From assembly GCF_011745365.1 (NCBI RefSeq), contig NW_024468916.1:1161630-1225629 (forward strand): a stretch of 64,000 nt of DNA, read 5' to 3'. This DNA is from Cryphonectria parasitica EP155. Taxonomy: Eukaryota; Ascomycota; Sordariomycetes; Diaporthales; Cryphonectriaceae. Under the pieces are notes generated by a model that was not told the DNA's origin, ran no database searches, and saw only the letters and a list, made by a program, of their open reading frames with translations. This document shows positions 46,624-59,030 of the stretch, piece by piece (the stretch's first letter is position 1; each line of letters opens with the position of its first letter). Position numbers and translations under genes: made by a program.

Positions 46624-48654
46624 TTACCAGTCGATCTTCCAGGACGGCTTCTTCATCTTGTTCTTTCCATTCTTCTTGGTCGCCACCTCCAGATCGTTCA
46701 CAAAGCCAAGCCTGTCCCTCTTGGGGTCCATGACCCTGGCATACTCCAACAACAGCCTCCACACATACAACATCATATCCTCCCTCCGCAGCACCTTGGC
46801 GGCCCACTCCTTGCTCGCCCTGGCGATCCTCTCTCCCTCGGCGTCGTGCCCATCCAAGAAATACGACAGCACCGCCCAGATGTCCTGATAGCTGCTGTCA
46901 AAGGGTGCAAAGTGCACCCACGGCACGAGGCGGTCGTCGTGCCACTCGGCGTACAGCGTCGCCTTGAGGGGGCAGCTCGAGCTACGCAGGATGCCCCGCC
47001 ACCGCGCGCTGTAGCTGTGCCCGTCCACGTCGGGGAGGTATTTGTAGCTATACTGCTCCGTCATGGGCACCATGGCCGACACGGCAAAGTAGCTACCCGT
47101 GTGTTCGCAGCCCAGGTCTTCCTGCCGGCCTTCCTCGTCGCGCGTGATCGGGTAGCACTCGAGGTTGTTGAAGCCCACGTCTGCCACGCCCTCGAGCCAG
47201 TCGCCGATGGCCCGTTCTGTGGTCTTTGTGTCTTTTCCTCCTTCTTTTTTCCCTCCCCTTCCTCCCTTCACCTCCTTGGCCGCCGTCACCTCTCTGTACA
47301 CTGACCCCTGCGGCGGCAGCCGAAATGTAGGACCCGCCGCCTCTTCACCGGCCTGGACGCGCCGCACCGTCGATCCGTTCATGACCTGCAGCCACCTGTG
47401 GCGATGAAGATGCCACCAGTTGTCCGGCCGGTTGCGCCCACCGCTGGCCACGCCGCGCCACACAGCGCCATCCTTCTTGTCGGCCCAGGCAAGGTTTTTG
47501 TCGCGGCCTCCTGCGTAGAAGGGGTCATCTGTCAGGTACATGGCGCCGGGCAGCAGGATTTCGTTGTTCTGCGGCAGCTTGCACCCGCCAAACATGGGCA
47601 CGAGCTCGTGCACCGTCGACATGCTGACGCTCTCGACAAAGGTGCCGTGCATGCCGCGCATGTGCGGCTGCCAGCACGCGTCCATGCTCGCCGAGAAGTT
47701 GGCCACGAACCCTTCGCGCGTGTACGGCAGGGGGCCGATCGGGTACAGCTCGTCGATGGGCCTGGCCGAGCTCGGCAGCGCCCCGACGGCCCTGGCCGGG
47801 CTGTGGGGCGGACACGCCGCGCGCATGTGGTCCCAGTATCGGTGTGCGTCGTCCGTCACCCACTGCGGCTGGAAGCGCACACTGCCCGAGTCGAGGGCGC
47901 TGTGGCTCGTGTACGCGTTGATGGCCTGCTCGGCCGGGAACACCTCCCTGCTGCGCACCTCGCGCCCGACATAGCCCGCCATCTTCTCCCACGGCACCAG
48001 CACGCGGCTCTCGTCCATGACGTTGACGGGCATGTCCAGGTCGGGCAGCGCGTGCGCCATCTCGCGCACCAGGTCCGTCCACAGCTGGATAAAGGGCGGC
48101 CGGTGCGGGTCGTCCGTCTCAAAGGTCGCGTTGCCGCCGCGCACGCGGATCACCTGTGGTGTCGCGTGGGCCATGCGCCGCAGCTCGACCGGGTTCAGCG
48201 CCCAAAAGGGCCCAATGTCGCGGTAGATCCGGTCAAAGAACTCCTCCACCACCACGGCGTCGTGTTGCTTTGTTGCCTGGAACCACACATCAAACCCGGG
48301 CGGCGGGTGGCGCCCCCGTCGCAGGCGGTACCGCGCTGCTGCCTCCTCGACCGTGTGGGATCTGTTTTGCACGAGGTCCATGTAGGTGTTGTGTGCATCT
48401 CGGATCAGTCGTGAGATCGGGTGGTTGTCCTGGGGGAGCTGTGCCAACGGTCGTTGTGGCCCTTCTTTTTCTGCTGCACCCAGTGACGAGAAGGACGAGC
48501 TGAGGCTGCTCACAGGCCAGATGTTGGGTCGCGCCAGCGTGTCGGAGCCGCCGGGATAGCAGAGGAGAATATACCCCGTGAAGAGGCATGTTATGGCAGC
48601 CAAGATGAACAGCCGTGGTCGGTTGGGGTATGAGAGCAGCATCTTGGAACGCAA
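46624..48654 (-). CDS. Glycosyltransferase family 90 (CAP10-like), type II membrane protein
   Basis: An intronless frame of 676 aa, or 672 if it starts at the second Met. A short cytoplasmic head is followed by a signal-anchor span at about residues 15-33 (LFILAAITCLFTGYILLCY), giving Golgi type II topology. The luminal part matches the GT90/CAP10 family. It has HPPPGFDVWFQATKQ near residue 116 and the C-terminal catalytic region KYLPDVDGHSYSARWRGIL..SSCPLKATLYAEWHDDRLVPWVHF. This is the arrangement of fungal xylosyl- or glucosyltransferases such as cryptococcal Cap10. Filamentous ascomycetes have several paralogues whose acceptors are mostly unknown. Likely N-glycosylation sites are present. 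A Lys/Gly-rich loop (near residues 465-475) is a low-complexity insertion. Confidence 0.88.
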   Translation of the reverse strand: MRSKMLLSYPNRPRLFILAAITCLFTGYILLCYPGGSDTLARPNIWPVSSLSSSFSSLGAAEKEGPQRPLAQLPQDNHPISRLIRDAHNTYMDLVQNRSHTVEEAAARYRLRRGRHPPPGFDVWFQATKQHDAVVVEEFFDRIYRDIGPFWALNPVELRRMAHATPQVIRVRGGNATFETDDPHRPPFIQLWTDLVREMAHALPDLDMPVNVMDESRVLVPWEKMAGYVGREVRSREVFPAEQAINAYTSHSALDSGSVRFQPQWVTDDAHRYWDHMRAACPPHSPARAVGALPSSARPIDELYPIGPLPYTREGFVANFSASMDACWQPHMRGMHGTFVESVSMSTVHELVPMFGGCKLPQNNEILLPGAMYLTDDPFYAGGRDKNLAWADKKDGAVWRGVASGGRNRPDNWWHLHRHRWLQVMNGSTVRRVQAGEEAAGPTFRLPPQGSVYREVTAAKEVKGGRGGKKEGGKDTKTTERAIGDWLEGVADVGFNNLECYPITRDEEGRQEDLGCEHTGSYFAVSAMVPMTEQYSYKYLPDVDGHSYSARWRGILRSSSCPLKATLYAEWHDDRLVPWVHFAPFDSSYQDIWAVLSYFLDGHDAEGERIARASKEWAAKVLRREDMMLYVWRLLLEYARVMDPKRDRLGFVNDLEVATKKNGKNKMKKPSWKIDW

Positions 48655-50516
48655 TGCCTTGTGGTGTTGTCGTCGTCGTCTTCTTCGTCTTCTTCGTCTT
48701 CTTCTTTACCTGAACACCAGTTCATGGAAGCCCATCAAGACTTCACAACCAAGTGTTGACCGCCCTCACGGAGATGCGTTCGTCTCTCCCTCCTCGTGTT
48801 GTTTGTGTGTGTGTGTGTGTGCGTGTGTGTTTGGTATTGTATCGAAGAATTCTCAACAAGTTCAAGCCGACCTGGACCCTCCGCCCTCCAAGGTTTTGAG
48901 CAGGCAATGTTCCTTCAAGTTCTTATTCAAGAAAGGAAACCACAGAAAAGAACAAGAAAAAAAGAAAGGAAGAATAGAATGGAGTTTGAAGGGAGGGAAA
49001 AGGTAGGCAATTGGTTAGTGACAGCCTCTTGCCGCGCAAATAGACACTTCTTCTCTCTTACTCTCTCTCAAAAACCACACAAAAGTACCCAGCATGCCGC
49101 ACTTTCTACTAATCAAAAGTGAAAGTTTAGTGAAAAAAGTGTGTCACCTGCATCAGCGAGGCGGTATTAGTATTAAGACCGCGTAATGAACTCGCTCCCT
49201 GCCCTTAAAAACCCCAGGCACGGGGTGGATCATCTCCTTGGCTGGGGCCTCTTCTTTTCTTTTCTGATCCAGACGGTGGGAAAGGAGGGGCGTATGTGTG
49301 TGTGTCCCTGATTTTTGGTTAGTACCATGCACTATGGAATCAGGAGACATCTTTTTGCTTGGCCACTTGTGCTAGATGCCTTGAGCTAGAAGGGCTTGCA
49401 TGTGTCTGGGTGGTCCAGAAGCCTGAGCGGTTATGCCGCAGACTTTCTCTCCCTGATTTGACCACCTTGTGTGTCTCACTCCAGGACCCCCTCGCGCGCC
49501 TTTTGCACGTCTCTCCCTTGCTGCAAGATGGTAATCATCATGTCGTTGGAATGGTGGCGGCACGTCCTCAGTTCCTCGTGTCACTCCACCGTTCACTCGG
49601 CTGGATAATACATATCTGTTGCAACCTCTCGGAGGAGTGACATATATTCGCTGCTCTTAGTACCTGGTAGCAGAAGAATGTCCCTGGCCTCCTTTTTCTC
49701 GCTCATCGCCCCTCTCTTCCTCTGCCGCTGCCACCCCGCCTCCTCTCTAAGTGTTCACACATACACACAGATACCAGTTTCCCGGTTCGAACAACTTGTC
49801 GCGGCCAATAAATCTCCTCATCCTTCTCCGCACCAATGAAAATTCCTGCCGTCCATCTCCTGGAAGCATAGCCCTGCCCTCCACCACCTCTTCCCATAAT
49901 ACAAAGGCCCCGACCCCCAGTGAGATGGGTAGTCTCTCTTTATCTTTCTCGCGAAATACACAAGAGCCTGTTCGGAACATATGTTCGGAACACATGATGA
50001 GCGGTCCACAGAACTCCCACAGAAGTCACATCAAAACGCCGACCCATGTCCAACGTCCTGCCACCGTGCGTGTACCCTTCATCGTATTCCCGATACGCTT
50101 TGTATCTCTTGACCAGCGCCCAACCGACCAGGAAAAGGAGCCAGGCTGGCTAGTAATCGCCATGAATCCGTAAAAGCACTCTTGAAAACGCCAAGTCCAA
50201 CCAGCCGCCCTTGTCTTCCCTTCCAATATATGTATATATAACATGCATGCATCCAAATCGTGTGCTGTGATCGCAATACCATGATGAATCAAAATGCCGG
50301 GTATCGTGTATTTTCCAGCCGCCGCACACCCCATGCCACAAAAGAACTTGAAAAGAAAACCGAAGAAAACAAAGCCAGCACCGAGAACTTAGGAGAGAAA
50401 AAAAATTATAAACCCAAGACCGTAGCCAAATCAATGACAGAATCGTGAGTGAGAGGTCTCAATGGGCCATAAGAGGTTCGCCAGCTGTCTCGAGACTGCT
50501 CACAAGGAAAAGCAGT
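48655..50516. other. Intergenic region between the glycosyltransferase and phytochrome genes
   Basis: The left end is promoter and leader of the glycosyltransferase, with CTT repeats and a TG microsatellite (48804-48831). The right end is the 3' region of the phytochrome gene. No gene or RNA is supported. Confidence 0.5.
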
Positions 50517-53500
50517 CTAAATCATGCTCTCCCGCGCAGCATTAATCTCGTTGCCTTTTAGATCAACGTCGCGGAGCGACGGTGCGTTCTTGGCTTTCTC
50601 CGTGGGGGGCAGCTCCAGCCTCTTTCTGAACCAGCCACCGCGTTCCCATTGGCCTGCCACATAGACAGCATCGTTTCGCGCATCGTCATCGATAATGCCA
50701 AAGAGAATATACTCCAGTCTCTTGAAATCGATAGGCTTAAGGATCCAGCCATCGAACCCAGCAGTCATATATGTGTCCTTCTCACGTTCGACGAGCGAGG
50801 CAGACACGGCGAAGACCGGTATCCTGCCGTGATTCGATGCAAGAGCAGATAGCTTGTGATGCTCGCCAGCGGTCTCGATTGCTCGGATCATTTCGGTACT
50901 GCGACGTCCGTCCACGATGGGCATCTAGAAGTAGGCGGTCAGGATCGCTCAGCGCCTTCTTAACCACACCCCCCCCTTTTTTTTCTTTTTTTTTTTGGTT
51001 TCTCTTCTTTGGGTGGGGAAAAAATTAAATCAAATAGAACCATGAAAACCTTGGAATATAACTTACCTGCATGTCCATTAAGACAACATCGAATTTCCCG
51101 TCACTCTCTTTGTATGCTGCCGCACAGTCCTCGCCGTTCACCGTGTGATAGACCGTATGCCCGGCCTTCTCTAACCGTTTCCTTAGAATCTTCATATTAA
51201 CGGGATCGTCTTCGGCCACGAGAACTTGTAGCTTGGCTGAGCCTGGTTTGCCGGACAGCTGAACTCTGCCGTCCACTGTCGTAGCTTCTGATGCAGGCGG
51301 TAGTGGGCTGTCTCCGACCTCAAATACGACACCAGAGGTCTGGCTAGATTGTGCAGGTCCTTCTGGTTGATCCTTGTAATCGTCTGGGACCTTCACCGGC
51401 CTGATGGGCATTTTCACATCGGTCACAAATTCCATACCCACGGGTCTTGAGGGCTCGACCTGTACATCTTTGCCTTTGCCCGGAGACGACACAGACCTCA
51501 ACAGGGTAGTAGGCCTCTCAAAGGAGCGGTCCGATGGACTAAGGGACCGTGACGTGGAGAATTTAGGTGCCGAGCGGTAGTAAGCTCCCTTGGAGTTGCG
51601 TCTTTGGTTTCTCACCGCCTCGGATTCGGGCTCTCCAAGACTCAGAGTGGTTTGGATCGCATCGATGAGCCTGTCGGCATCGCTCTTGTTGCTGACCCCA
51701 CTACCCAGGCTTGTCACGCTGTGGAGACTGCTGGCGCTGATGCTCTCGTCAAAGCTACGGCTGTGACTGAGGGTCTGTTTGGTGGCGCTAGGCAAAGCGC
51801 CAGGACCACGGTCGATAAGCATCAACTCGCCTTCGCGTACAGCCGGCATGGTTTTGGGCACAGAAGCAATTGAAGGTGTCGTCACTGAAGGCTCCCCCTG
51901 CTCGACGTTACTAGCGACGGCTGGTGAGTCTTGGGGTGGCATCTCGAAAGGCAGCTGTATGACGAATCGCGATCCCTTTCCATCCTCTGACTTGAGCCGC
52001 AGCTGACCGTCCATGTTTCTGTGAAGAGTGTCAGCTTTTGCTAGTCCATATCAAAAGGAAAATAGTCGCAAAATAACTTTTCGCCATATAACTACATGCA
52101 GCCGCACAGACCTAATGTCCAGCAGGGACTCTGTCGTCGGAGCTGGAGGCCTTGCACCGGAGAAGCGTGGAGGGAACACAGCAGCACAGTTCGGGGAAAT
52201 TCCTATCGGAGAGGAAACGAAAACAAAATATCATCTTACCGGATGATTCTGGAGACAACGGCAAGACCAAGGCCTAGGGTCTTCACATCCTCTTGAGACC
52301 TCTCCAGGGCTTCGTCAGTATTCCCCTCATCCGCATCGGTGGAGACTTGTTCTAAATCGCGGAACAGAGCGTCCAGTTTGGCATCGCCTAGACCAAGTCA
52401 GCAACGAGGCACGCGTCCAAGCTTTCGTTTCCTCTTTTTGAAAGGTTTGTTTTCTCTTCCAGAGGGGCTGAGTAGAATATGGGGAGGGTGCATGTCTTAC
52501 TCATTCCACGACCCGTGTCTTCCACAACGATCTCGACGCGAATCTTTTGACCCTCAACAGAGGCACAATAGTATTCGACCCTGACACTCCCCGTTGACGT
52601 ATGCTCTACAGCATTGGCAGTCACATTCGCAATAGCCTGACGGACTTTCCTCTGATCACCATACACGAATTGCGGTAATCCAGGATGCTCGAACACCTCG
52701 TAGCCAATGCCCTTCCTCGAGGCGTCCTTCTTGAAGGGATCCGTGGCCTCATTGATACATGCCTGGAGGTCGAAGATCTCGTCCTTGACCAAATCGTTGC
52801 CCTCTTCAGTCATCGTCAAATCGAGGAGATCGTTAATCACGTAGATGAGCGATTTGGAAGCCGAGTGTGACCTAGACAAGTTATCTCTCGTTTCCTGGTC
52901 CAGACTGCCCTCGAGCGCTATTTCAAGGTAATTGATGATGGCGTTGAGGGGTGTCCGAACTTCATGCGCGGAATTGGCCAAGAGGAGCCTCGTCAGTCGG
53001 CTGTTCTGCAGGGCAGCCTCCTTTTGTCTCCAAACTTCGATGAATTTGCCGTACACCAGACAGAGTACCGCTGCCGTCTCGATCTGTTCTTCAGACCATT
53101 CTCGACATTTGCCTAGCACGGTCTCGTGCCATACTTGAAAACTCTTTCTAGGCTCAAGGTAGTTCTGCGTGCCCTCCTGAACAACCTTTTCGTAAGGGTT
53201 GCCGGCCCACTTCACCTCTCGAACCTGGCCCTTCCGGAAAAACACAATGAAATCGTGGCCGCCGACACTCAGGGGGACGTAGAGGAGTCCAGCAACGTAG
53301 TGAAAGCCTGGCGGGTAGCGGAGATCTGGGAAGTCAGACTTAACGTCCTGTGTCGTCAACACCGACGTGAACTTCCTGAGCCTGAGATATTCAAGCATGG
53401 CCAGGGCCTCTTGCGAGTGCTCGACCTTGCCCATAATCTTGGTCTCTCCTTTGATAGATAGCATGCCAAAGTCGGCATCGAAGAGCTTTAACAAGTCGTC

Positions 53501-55614
53501 CGAGGAGGCGATGATGTAGCCCGAAGGGTTCTTGTCTGTAGGGACGGTATTGATGAGCTTTCGCGCCTGCAGCCTGGAGGCGTATGAAAGACGCTCAATA
53601 TTCCTCGAGACGGTATCGCCAACGAGTCGACACATCTTTCTGATCGGGAACGACACACGCATGCCCTTCGATCCGTACGAGTGGCACGCTATCAAACCCC
53701 AGAGCTCGTTGAAGGCGTTGATCGAGATCGACATGGAGGAGCGGACAGCCATGTTGCCGAGATACTTCAGGTGAATTGGGGACATGGCTCGAAGATAAGA
53801 ATGGGTCATGTCCAGGGGCACCTCAAGGTCCTCCTTGGACCGGCATACCAGCCGCGCCGTCTCCTGGTCTCTGTCGTATAGCAACCGCACTTTGTTGAGC
53901 TTGTAGAGATCTCTGGCCTGTTTAGGTATGTCCGAGGCAGGGAAATGAAGACCTTTGTAGAGATCCCGCGTATGCGTCGGGTCTACGAGCTCCGTTACGA
54001 CCTTGCCATTGAAAGATGCGTCGAACTGATATATCATGACACGGTGAAACCCTGTCAGCTCTTTCACAATTCCAACGAGGATCTTCAGGAAACGATCGAG
54101 GTTCGGCGCAGAAGCCAGTTGATCCTGGACCTGGGACATGATGTCGAAGACCTGCATGGCACCAGCCTCCCCCCGGCGCTTGCGAGCACTTCTGAGTACC
54201 CTAAGCGGTTTACTCGAGATCTCCGTGCTGTCGGCCAGCTCTTCCATCGTCGGATTGCCACGGAGGGTGTCCTCTGGGACATCTGGCGTACGTTCGTCAT
54301 CAGGTCGTAAGGGAAACTCATGATCATCATCGAGCTCAAATTCGCAAATAACCAGATCTGGGTGTGCTGGGTGCACGTGAATGGCACACCAAAGCTTGAC
54401 AGTTCTGGGTGAATGGTCAGGTGTCTACGTCTGAATTACATGATGGACAGGAGGCCCCCGGGGGACTCGAAGGGTCTGGAGGGAGGGAGATTGTCTTACC
54501 TCTTCTTCGGTGGCCGTATAGACATGCTGAACACTTCGGGCCCATTAATCGCAGGATCAGCGTCCTCGTCTCGTATGAAGTCGATGTGGTCCAGAAGATT
54601 ATCCGCTTGTTCTTCGGTCAGGACATCCGTGAAATTGCTCAATCGGAACAATTCCATGGGTGAGTATCCTATTATACGCTTCGAGTTTTCACTTGCATAC
54701 CGCACTGTGAAGCGGCCGTCCGGTTCCTCGCGGATAGCCAGCAACAGGCCAAAACTCTGCACAGCGCCCGGCGTATGGATCGGCTCGTCTTCGCATCGCT
54801 GTAGGGTACCATCCGTTCCAGTAATAACCAGGTGGCCGTCGTCGGTCATGACGTGCTTAAAACGTGTCGTGGTGAGCCCATCCAGTACACTTTCTGAGAT
54901 ACCGGCTGATTCCCGTCCCGATGAACTGAAGTGTTCGGAGCGAGGTTCTCCAGTACCGTCCGATTCCTTGTCCTCGTCATCCGACGTGGCGTCGTTGGCG
55001 AAAATAGATAAAGGCTGGGAGCCCTGGCGCTCAGCATCAGCCTGAACGCTTGACCTGGCTCCTGTCGTAGTGCTCTTCCTCCGCCTCGTCCCTGACGGGG
55101 CCGTGACTGGTGGAGACGTGACTGCCAACGGAGAGAGCACAGAGTCGCTCTTGGGGCCCCCGTGACGGCCTGCCTGGGCCTCGTGATCACGCCGTGACTG
55201 AGATGGTCTGCTGAACCCCGATAGATCGCTGCTATCCGCCGACATGCGTGGGAAGTATTCTTGGTCTGTAGAGGATCTGGTGGGAGGTTCGACACTGATG
55301 ACGGAGCGGATGGGAAACACGCGGTCAGACTGACCAGTCTGGCTGCCGTATCCCAGCTGGCGGTCGGAGGCAGCACTCCATGACGACTGCACGCTCGGGG
55401 TTTGTACTCGATTTGGGGCGCCCATGTCGAATGGGAAGTACGTATCGATGCGAGGGTGCACAGGAGCTGGGCTGCCGGGTTGAGAAGTGAACCGCGAGGG
55501 CTGCTGCTCGCGGTCCTTTGCGAAATCATGCTCGTCCACAGCGGGCGCCTCTGATGACGACGGGATATCAGCCTTCTTTTGGCCCGCAGCCTCATCATTT
55601 TCCGTCGGATCCAT
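50517..55614 (-). CDS. fphA: Fungal phytochrome, red-light-sensing hybrid histidine kinase
   Basis: The model is complement(join(50517..50924,51067..52018,52240..52387,52501..54404,54500..55614)), 1508 aa. A Ser/Pro-rich head of about 250 residues precedes the PAS domain, whose RCEDEPIHTPGAVQSFG contains Cys274. This is the biliverdin attachment residue of fungal and bacterial phytochromes. The GAF domain has FHRVMIYQFD and the chromophore-pocket PASDIP motif, and a PHY domain follows. The kinase core has His852 in AHEVRTPLNA, an N box (NVTANAVEHT), EDTGRGM and, after about 45 inserted residues, GLGLAVVSRII. A linker of about 260 residues leads to the receiver domain, with Asp1371 in LMDMQMP and Lys1436 in ILKPID. 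All catalytic and chromophore residues are present, so it should sense light and pass phosphate on. Each junction restores family sequence. Confidence 0.95.
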
Positions 55615-58600
55615 GGCTGCTTCTCCACTGCTTAATTTTCCTCTCCCCTGCCCTCCCGAGACCTAGAAGCCTCGCAAGCACGGTGCTGGGCAAAAGGTCG
55701 TCCGAAAATTGGGTGCAGAGCCCGGTTTCTCAAGAGAATTCAGTGTTCGGCTGGGGCTTGTATGTCCGAGGAGCGTCGTGAATCGCTGGGCCCTGTCAAA
55801 GACGCACGCTCCGGGAGACAAAGTAGAGATTTAGGTTGGATCCTCAATTCTGTTAGGCATCGGTATGTGTGTCCCACCACATCGACAATCCTTATACTGT
55901 GCGAAACTGGAGGAGGGAACGGCTGCTCAACGTATGCTGCCTGCGGGTGCCGTGTCGCACAGGCTTAGATGGAGTGACAGGGTGACTAGAGGTGCAGTCG
56001 TCGCGTGTCGGTGCAACAGGCGAGACCCTGTGGGAAAGGCTCTGCAGATAGGTAGGTCAAAGTCACCGGGGAGAGAGTGGAAAGTCTGAAGCGAAGGCAG
56101 AGAGAGACGAAGTAAGAAGGAGGGTCCACCAGTGAAGACGGGGATCTGTGATATGACGCAACGCAGAGACACCGCACACAGGGCTGAAAAAGCGGAACAG
56201 ACAAGATGCACGGGTCGCTGCAAAGACGTCGAGGGTATCGCCCAGAGTGCAGTGCACTGTTTGAGCCCGCTTTCTGTTGTTGTCGACCTTGAGGAGGTGA
56301 AGTTGCCACGGCACAGCACACAGGACGTGTGTGTACGACTTCAGGCAGGCCTAGTTACGAGTGGTGGTGTCGGTAGTGGTGGTGGTAGGGTGAGCCGTAG
56401 CGCAAGCAAGGCAATGTTCGAAAAAAAAAGAAGCGGCACGCATGCAGAGAGGCCCGCACCTCGCGGCACCTGGAGCTGGGAGGCAAAAAGAGTGGGAAGC
56501 AGGCCCTGTCCCTGGGGTCCTGGGTCCTCGCTAGGTTCTCGCTGGGTCCACGCTGGGTCCTGGCTCCTCTCCCTGCTGTCATAGTGAGTTGCAGTGGCGG
56601 CCCGAGTGGGTTTAGCAGGGTTGAGGCGAGAAGGTCAGAGGCGCGACAGTGGTGACCACAAAAGGCGCTCTTGGCCCTCCCCCCTCTCCTTTTCTCTTTC
56701 TTCTTTCTCCTCACAGGCACACACCCTGGGGAGTAGCGCTACAACCTGTTAAAGATCTGCTAGCGGCTTAGGGTATGCAGTGGTGTAGGGTCTACCGTTC
56801 AGAGTGGCAGTGCTAACAGCTTCACACTCCTGCCACTGGGTACTTTCAAAACCCCTCTCCAGGGCAGGCGCCGCCATAGTGAGCCCAACATAATCGCTGG
56901 CTTAGGAATTCCCTGCATCGGCCGCCAATCTTTCCTTAATTTGACAGTGGGGCCGGGCAAGCGCGTCGTGAAAGCCAAATCAGCGCAATGGGAAAGTCGA
57001 AATTTGCATCTTCTCCTCTCGTGCTCTCCCATTCAGTGTCCTCACCTCTTCCTTCAAAAGCACGCTCATGCCTCTCCTCGCCTTTTTTTGAGGGGTTGAT
57101 TTCTCCCCAAGCTTAGCAATAGCACTAAACCGCATAATCGAATAAATTACATTTGCTTCGGAGAATACATCAATACTCTTATTTTTTGGGGGGGATTTTC
57201 GGTAGGGATGAGCGACCCCACAAGACAACTGATCACGGACAATGGGTCGTGACTTTAGACGTCATCGGTCCAGCAAGTGTGAAAGACGCTATGCAGGACT
57301 AGCCGCTTCATCCACGGCCATTATGACCACGGTTCTAGCCACAGTCAGCCAAGCCAGCCAATGCTACCTGTTCCAAGAAAAAAAGGGGGAGGGAAGCACA
57401 TCCGGGTATCGCAAAATGCGAAACGAAATACAACAGACTTCTTACTAAGAAACGTAATCAGCTCGTTGAACCCTTTTTTTGCCGTCTCTTGGGCTCCAAT
57501 GGTTTTTGTCTTCGGCGTTTTGTCTCATCCTCTAGGGGTCTTGGAATAGCCACTCGGCCTTCAACATTTTGTACTATAGTAAGTCAGACACGAGAAATCA
57601 CCCGATCGACTGTCGACCCTGCATGGGATCAGCGTCTCAAGAGGGCAATAGATAGACGGGAGGCAAAGTACCACAGCAATGCACCAACTAATACAGTATC
57701 ATCAACGTAGGCCCCAGATGTCCCTAACAAGAGTTCCAAGAAGAACCTAACAAAGGTTAGGCACTCCTAGCTTTTCTTCTACAACGCCCTGAACGCCTGT
57801 CCCGAGTCTCCGGGTGCGCGGGGATATGTTAGGAGCAGTGCTATAGTAGGAACAGCTTTTCAGTCGCAGAGTACTACGGTGGTGTGGTACGCTTCTATTT
57901 TCCCTCTGGCCCTTGTTGGACCCTCGCCTCTGTCTGAGCATCATCGTTCCACGATTCAAGCAGATTTCCAGGATTCGGCGGGACCACAGGGATTGTTCCG
58001 GTTTGCACACCATGTCACCATTTAGTACTGTAGCACTGTAGCCAATACATACTATGTATCGTTGTACTTCGCAGAACGTAGTACAGGCAGAACCCCCCCC
58101 CCCCCCAAAGAAAAGGTCCTTAGCCGCAGGTCTTCGATATAGTTTGACGATTCTTTGGATTAGGAGCCACTACACACGCCGCGTCCCCCTACTACCAAAT
58201 TTCCCACTCCTTGCATAGTTTAAAGTACGGAGACACTCGACTGAACGACTCTCACACTTACACACACAATGAAAATAGGAAACCCCCCCCCCCCCAAAAA
58301 AAAACCCCTAGTAGACCCAAAAAATGTACTCTGATACGCGTTGACTTTGTGCCGAACAGTTGCCGGAGCTTTCAGTCCGTGATAGACATAGCAATTTCCC
58401 CTTTCCTGACTCGCCTGAGCTCCTCACGGGCTCAGAGAAACTTGGATGGGGAAAGAGAACATAGTCTGCCTTGGAGTCTTCCTGGGCCGTAATAATAGTT
58501 CCGAGCAAGACAGCTGCCAAAAGCTCTTTGTTTGCAACCTGGTGCAAAAGGCTGCGACGCGGGGACTCTTGACATCTAGCTTTCGAGGAGGGGGGGGGGG

Positions 58601-59030
58601 GGAAGGGAGCACTTTCAAGGCAAGAGACCTTTACCGCACGAAGCTAGCACAACGTGGCGTTTCTGACATGCACTCGTGGATCAAACCCTGATCAAGCCCA
58701 CGTCGTCATGGCATGACATTATACAATTCCAACCGGACAGTTTAGGGAGGCTGTGACGGTGGTGTGCGGCTTGATTGTTTTGTCTGCCCGGCCGTACAAA
58801 GAAGCAATGCGTATTCATGTGACAGATGGGAAAACTTCAGGCGCGGTTGTGAAATTGTCGTTGAAACGAGTAGTCTTCATCATTCCCTCGAGATGGGAAG
58901 GCAAACGAAGCTGCGGCAGCACAAACATGGCGTTAGACCTATACTCCCTCGTCGGTCTCATCCGGGTGTGCAACCATTTCCGCCTTTTAGAAAATAACGC
59001 CGCATGGTCCAGAATCGTCCACGCGCAAGG
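55615..59030. other. 3.4 kb region upstream of the phytochrome gene
   Basis: Promoter and leader of the phytochrome at the left; the rest has no supported gene. It contains C runs at 58093-58106 and 58283-58295 and a G run at 58590-58602. Short frames on both strands show no motif. The right end is the 3' region of the PTPA gene. Confidence 0.5.

Noticed and set aside
47398..48414. 338-codon plus-strand frame
   Set aside because: Antisense shadow of the GC-rich glycosyltransferase gene.
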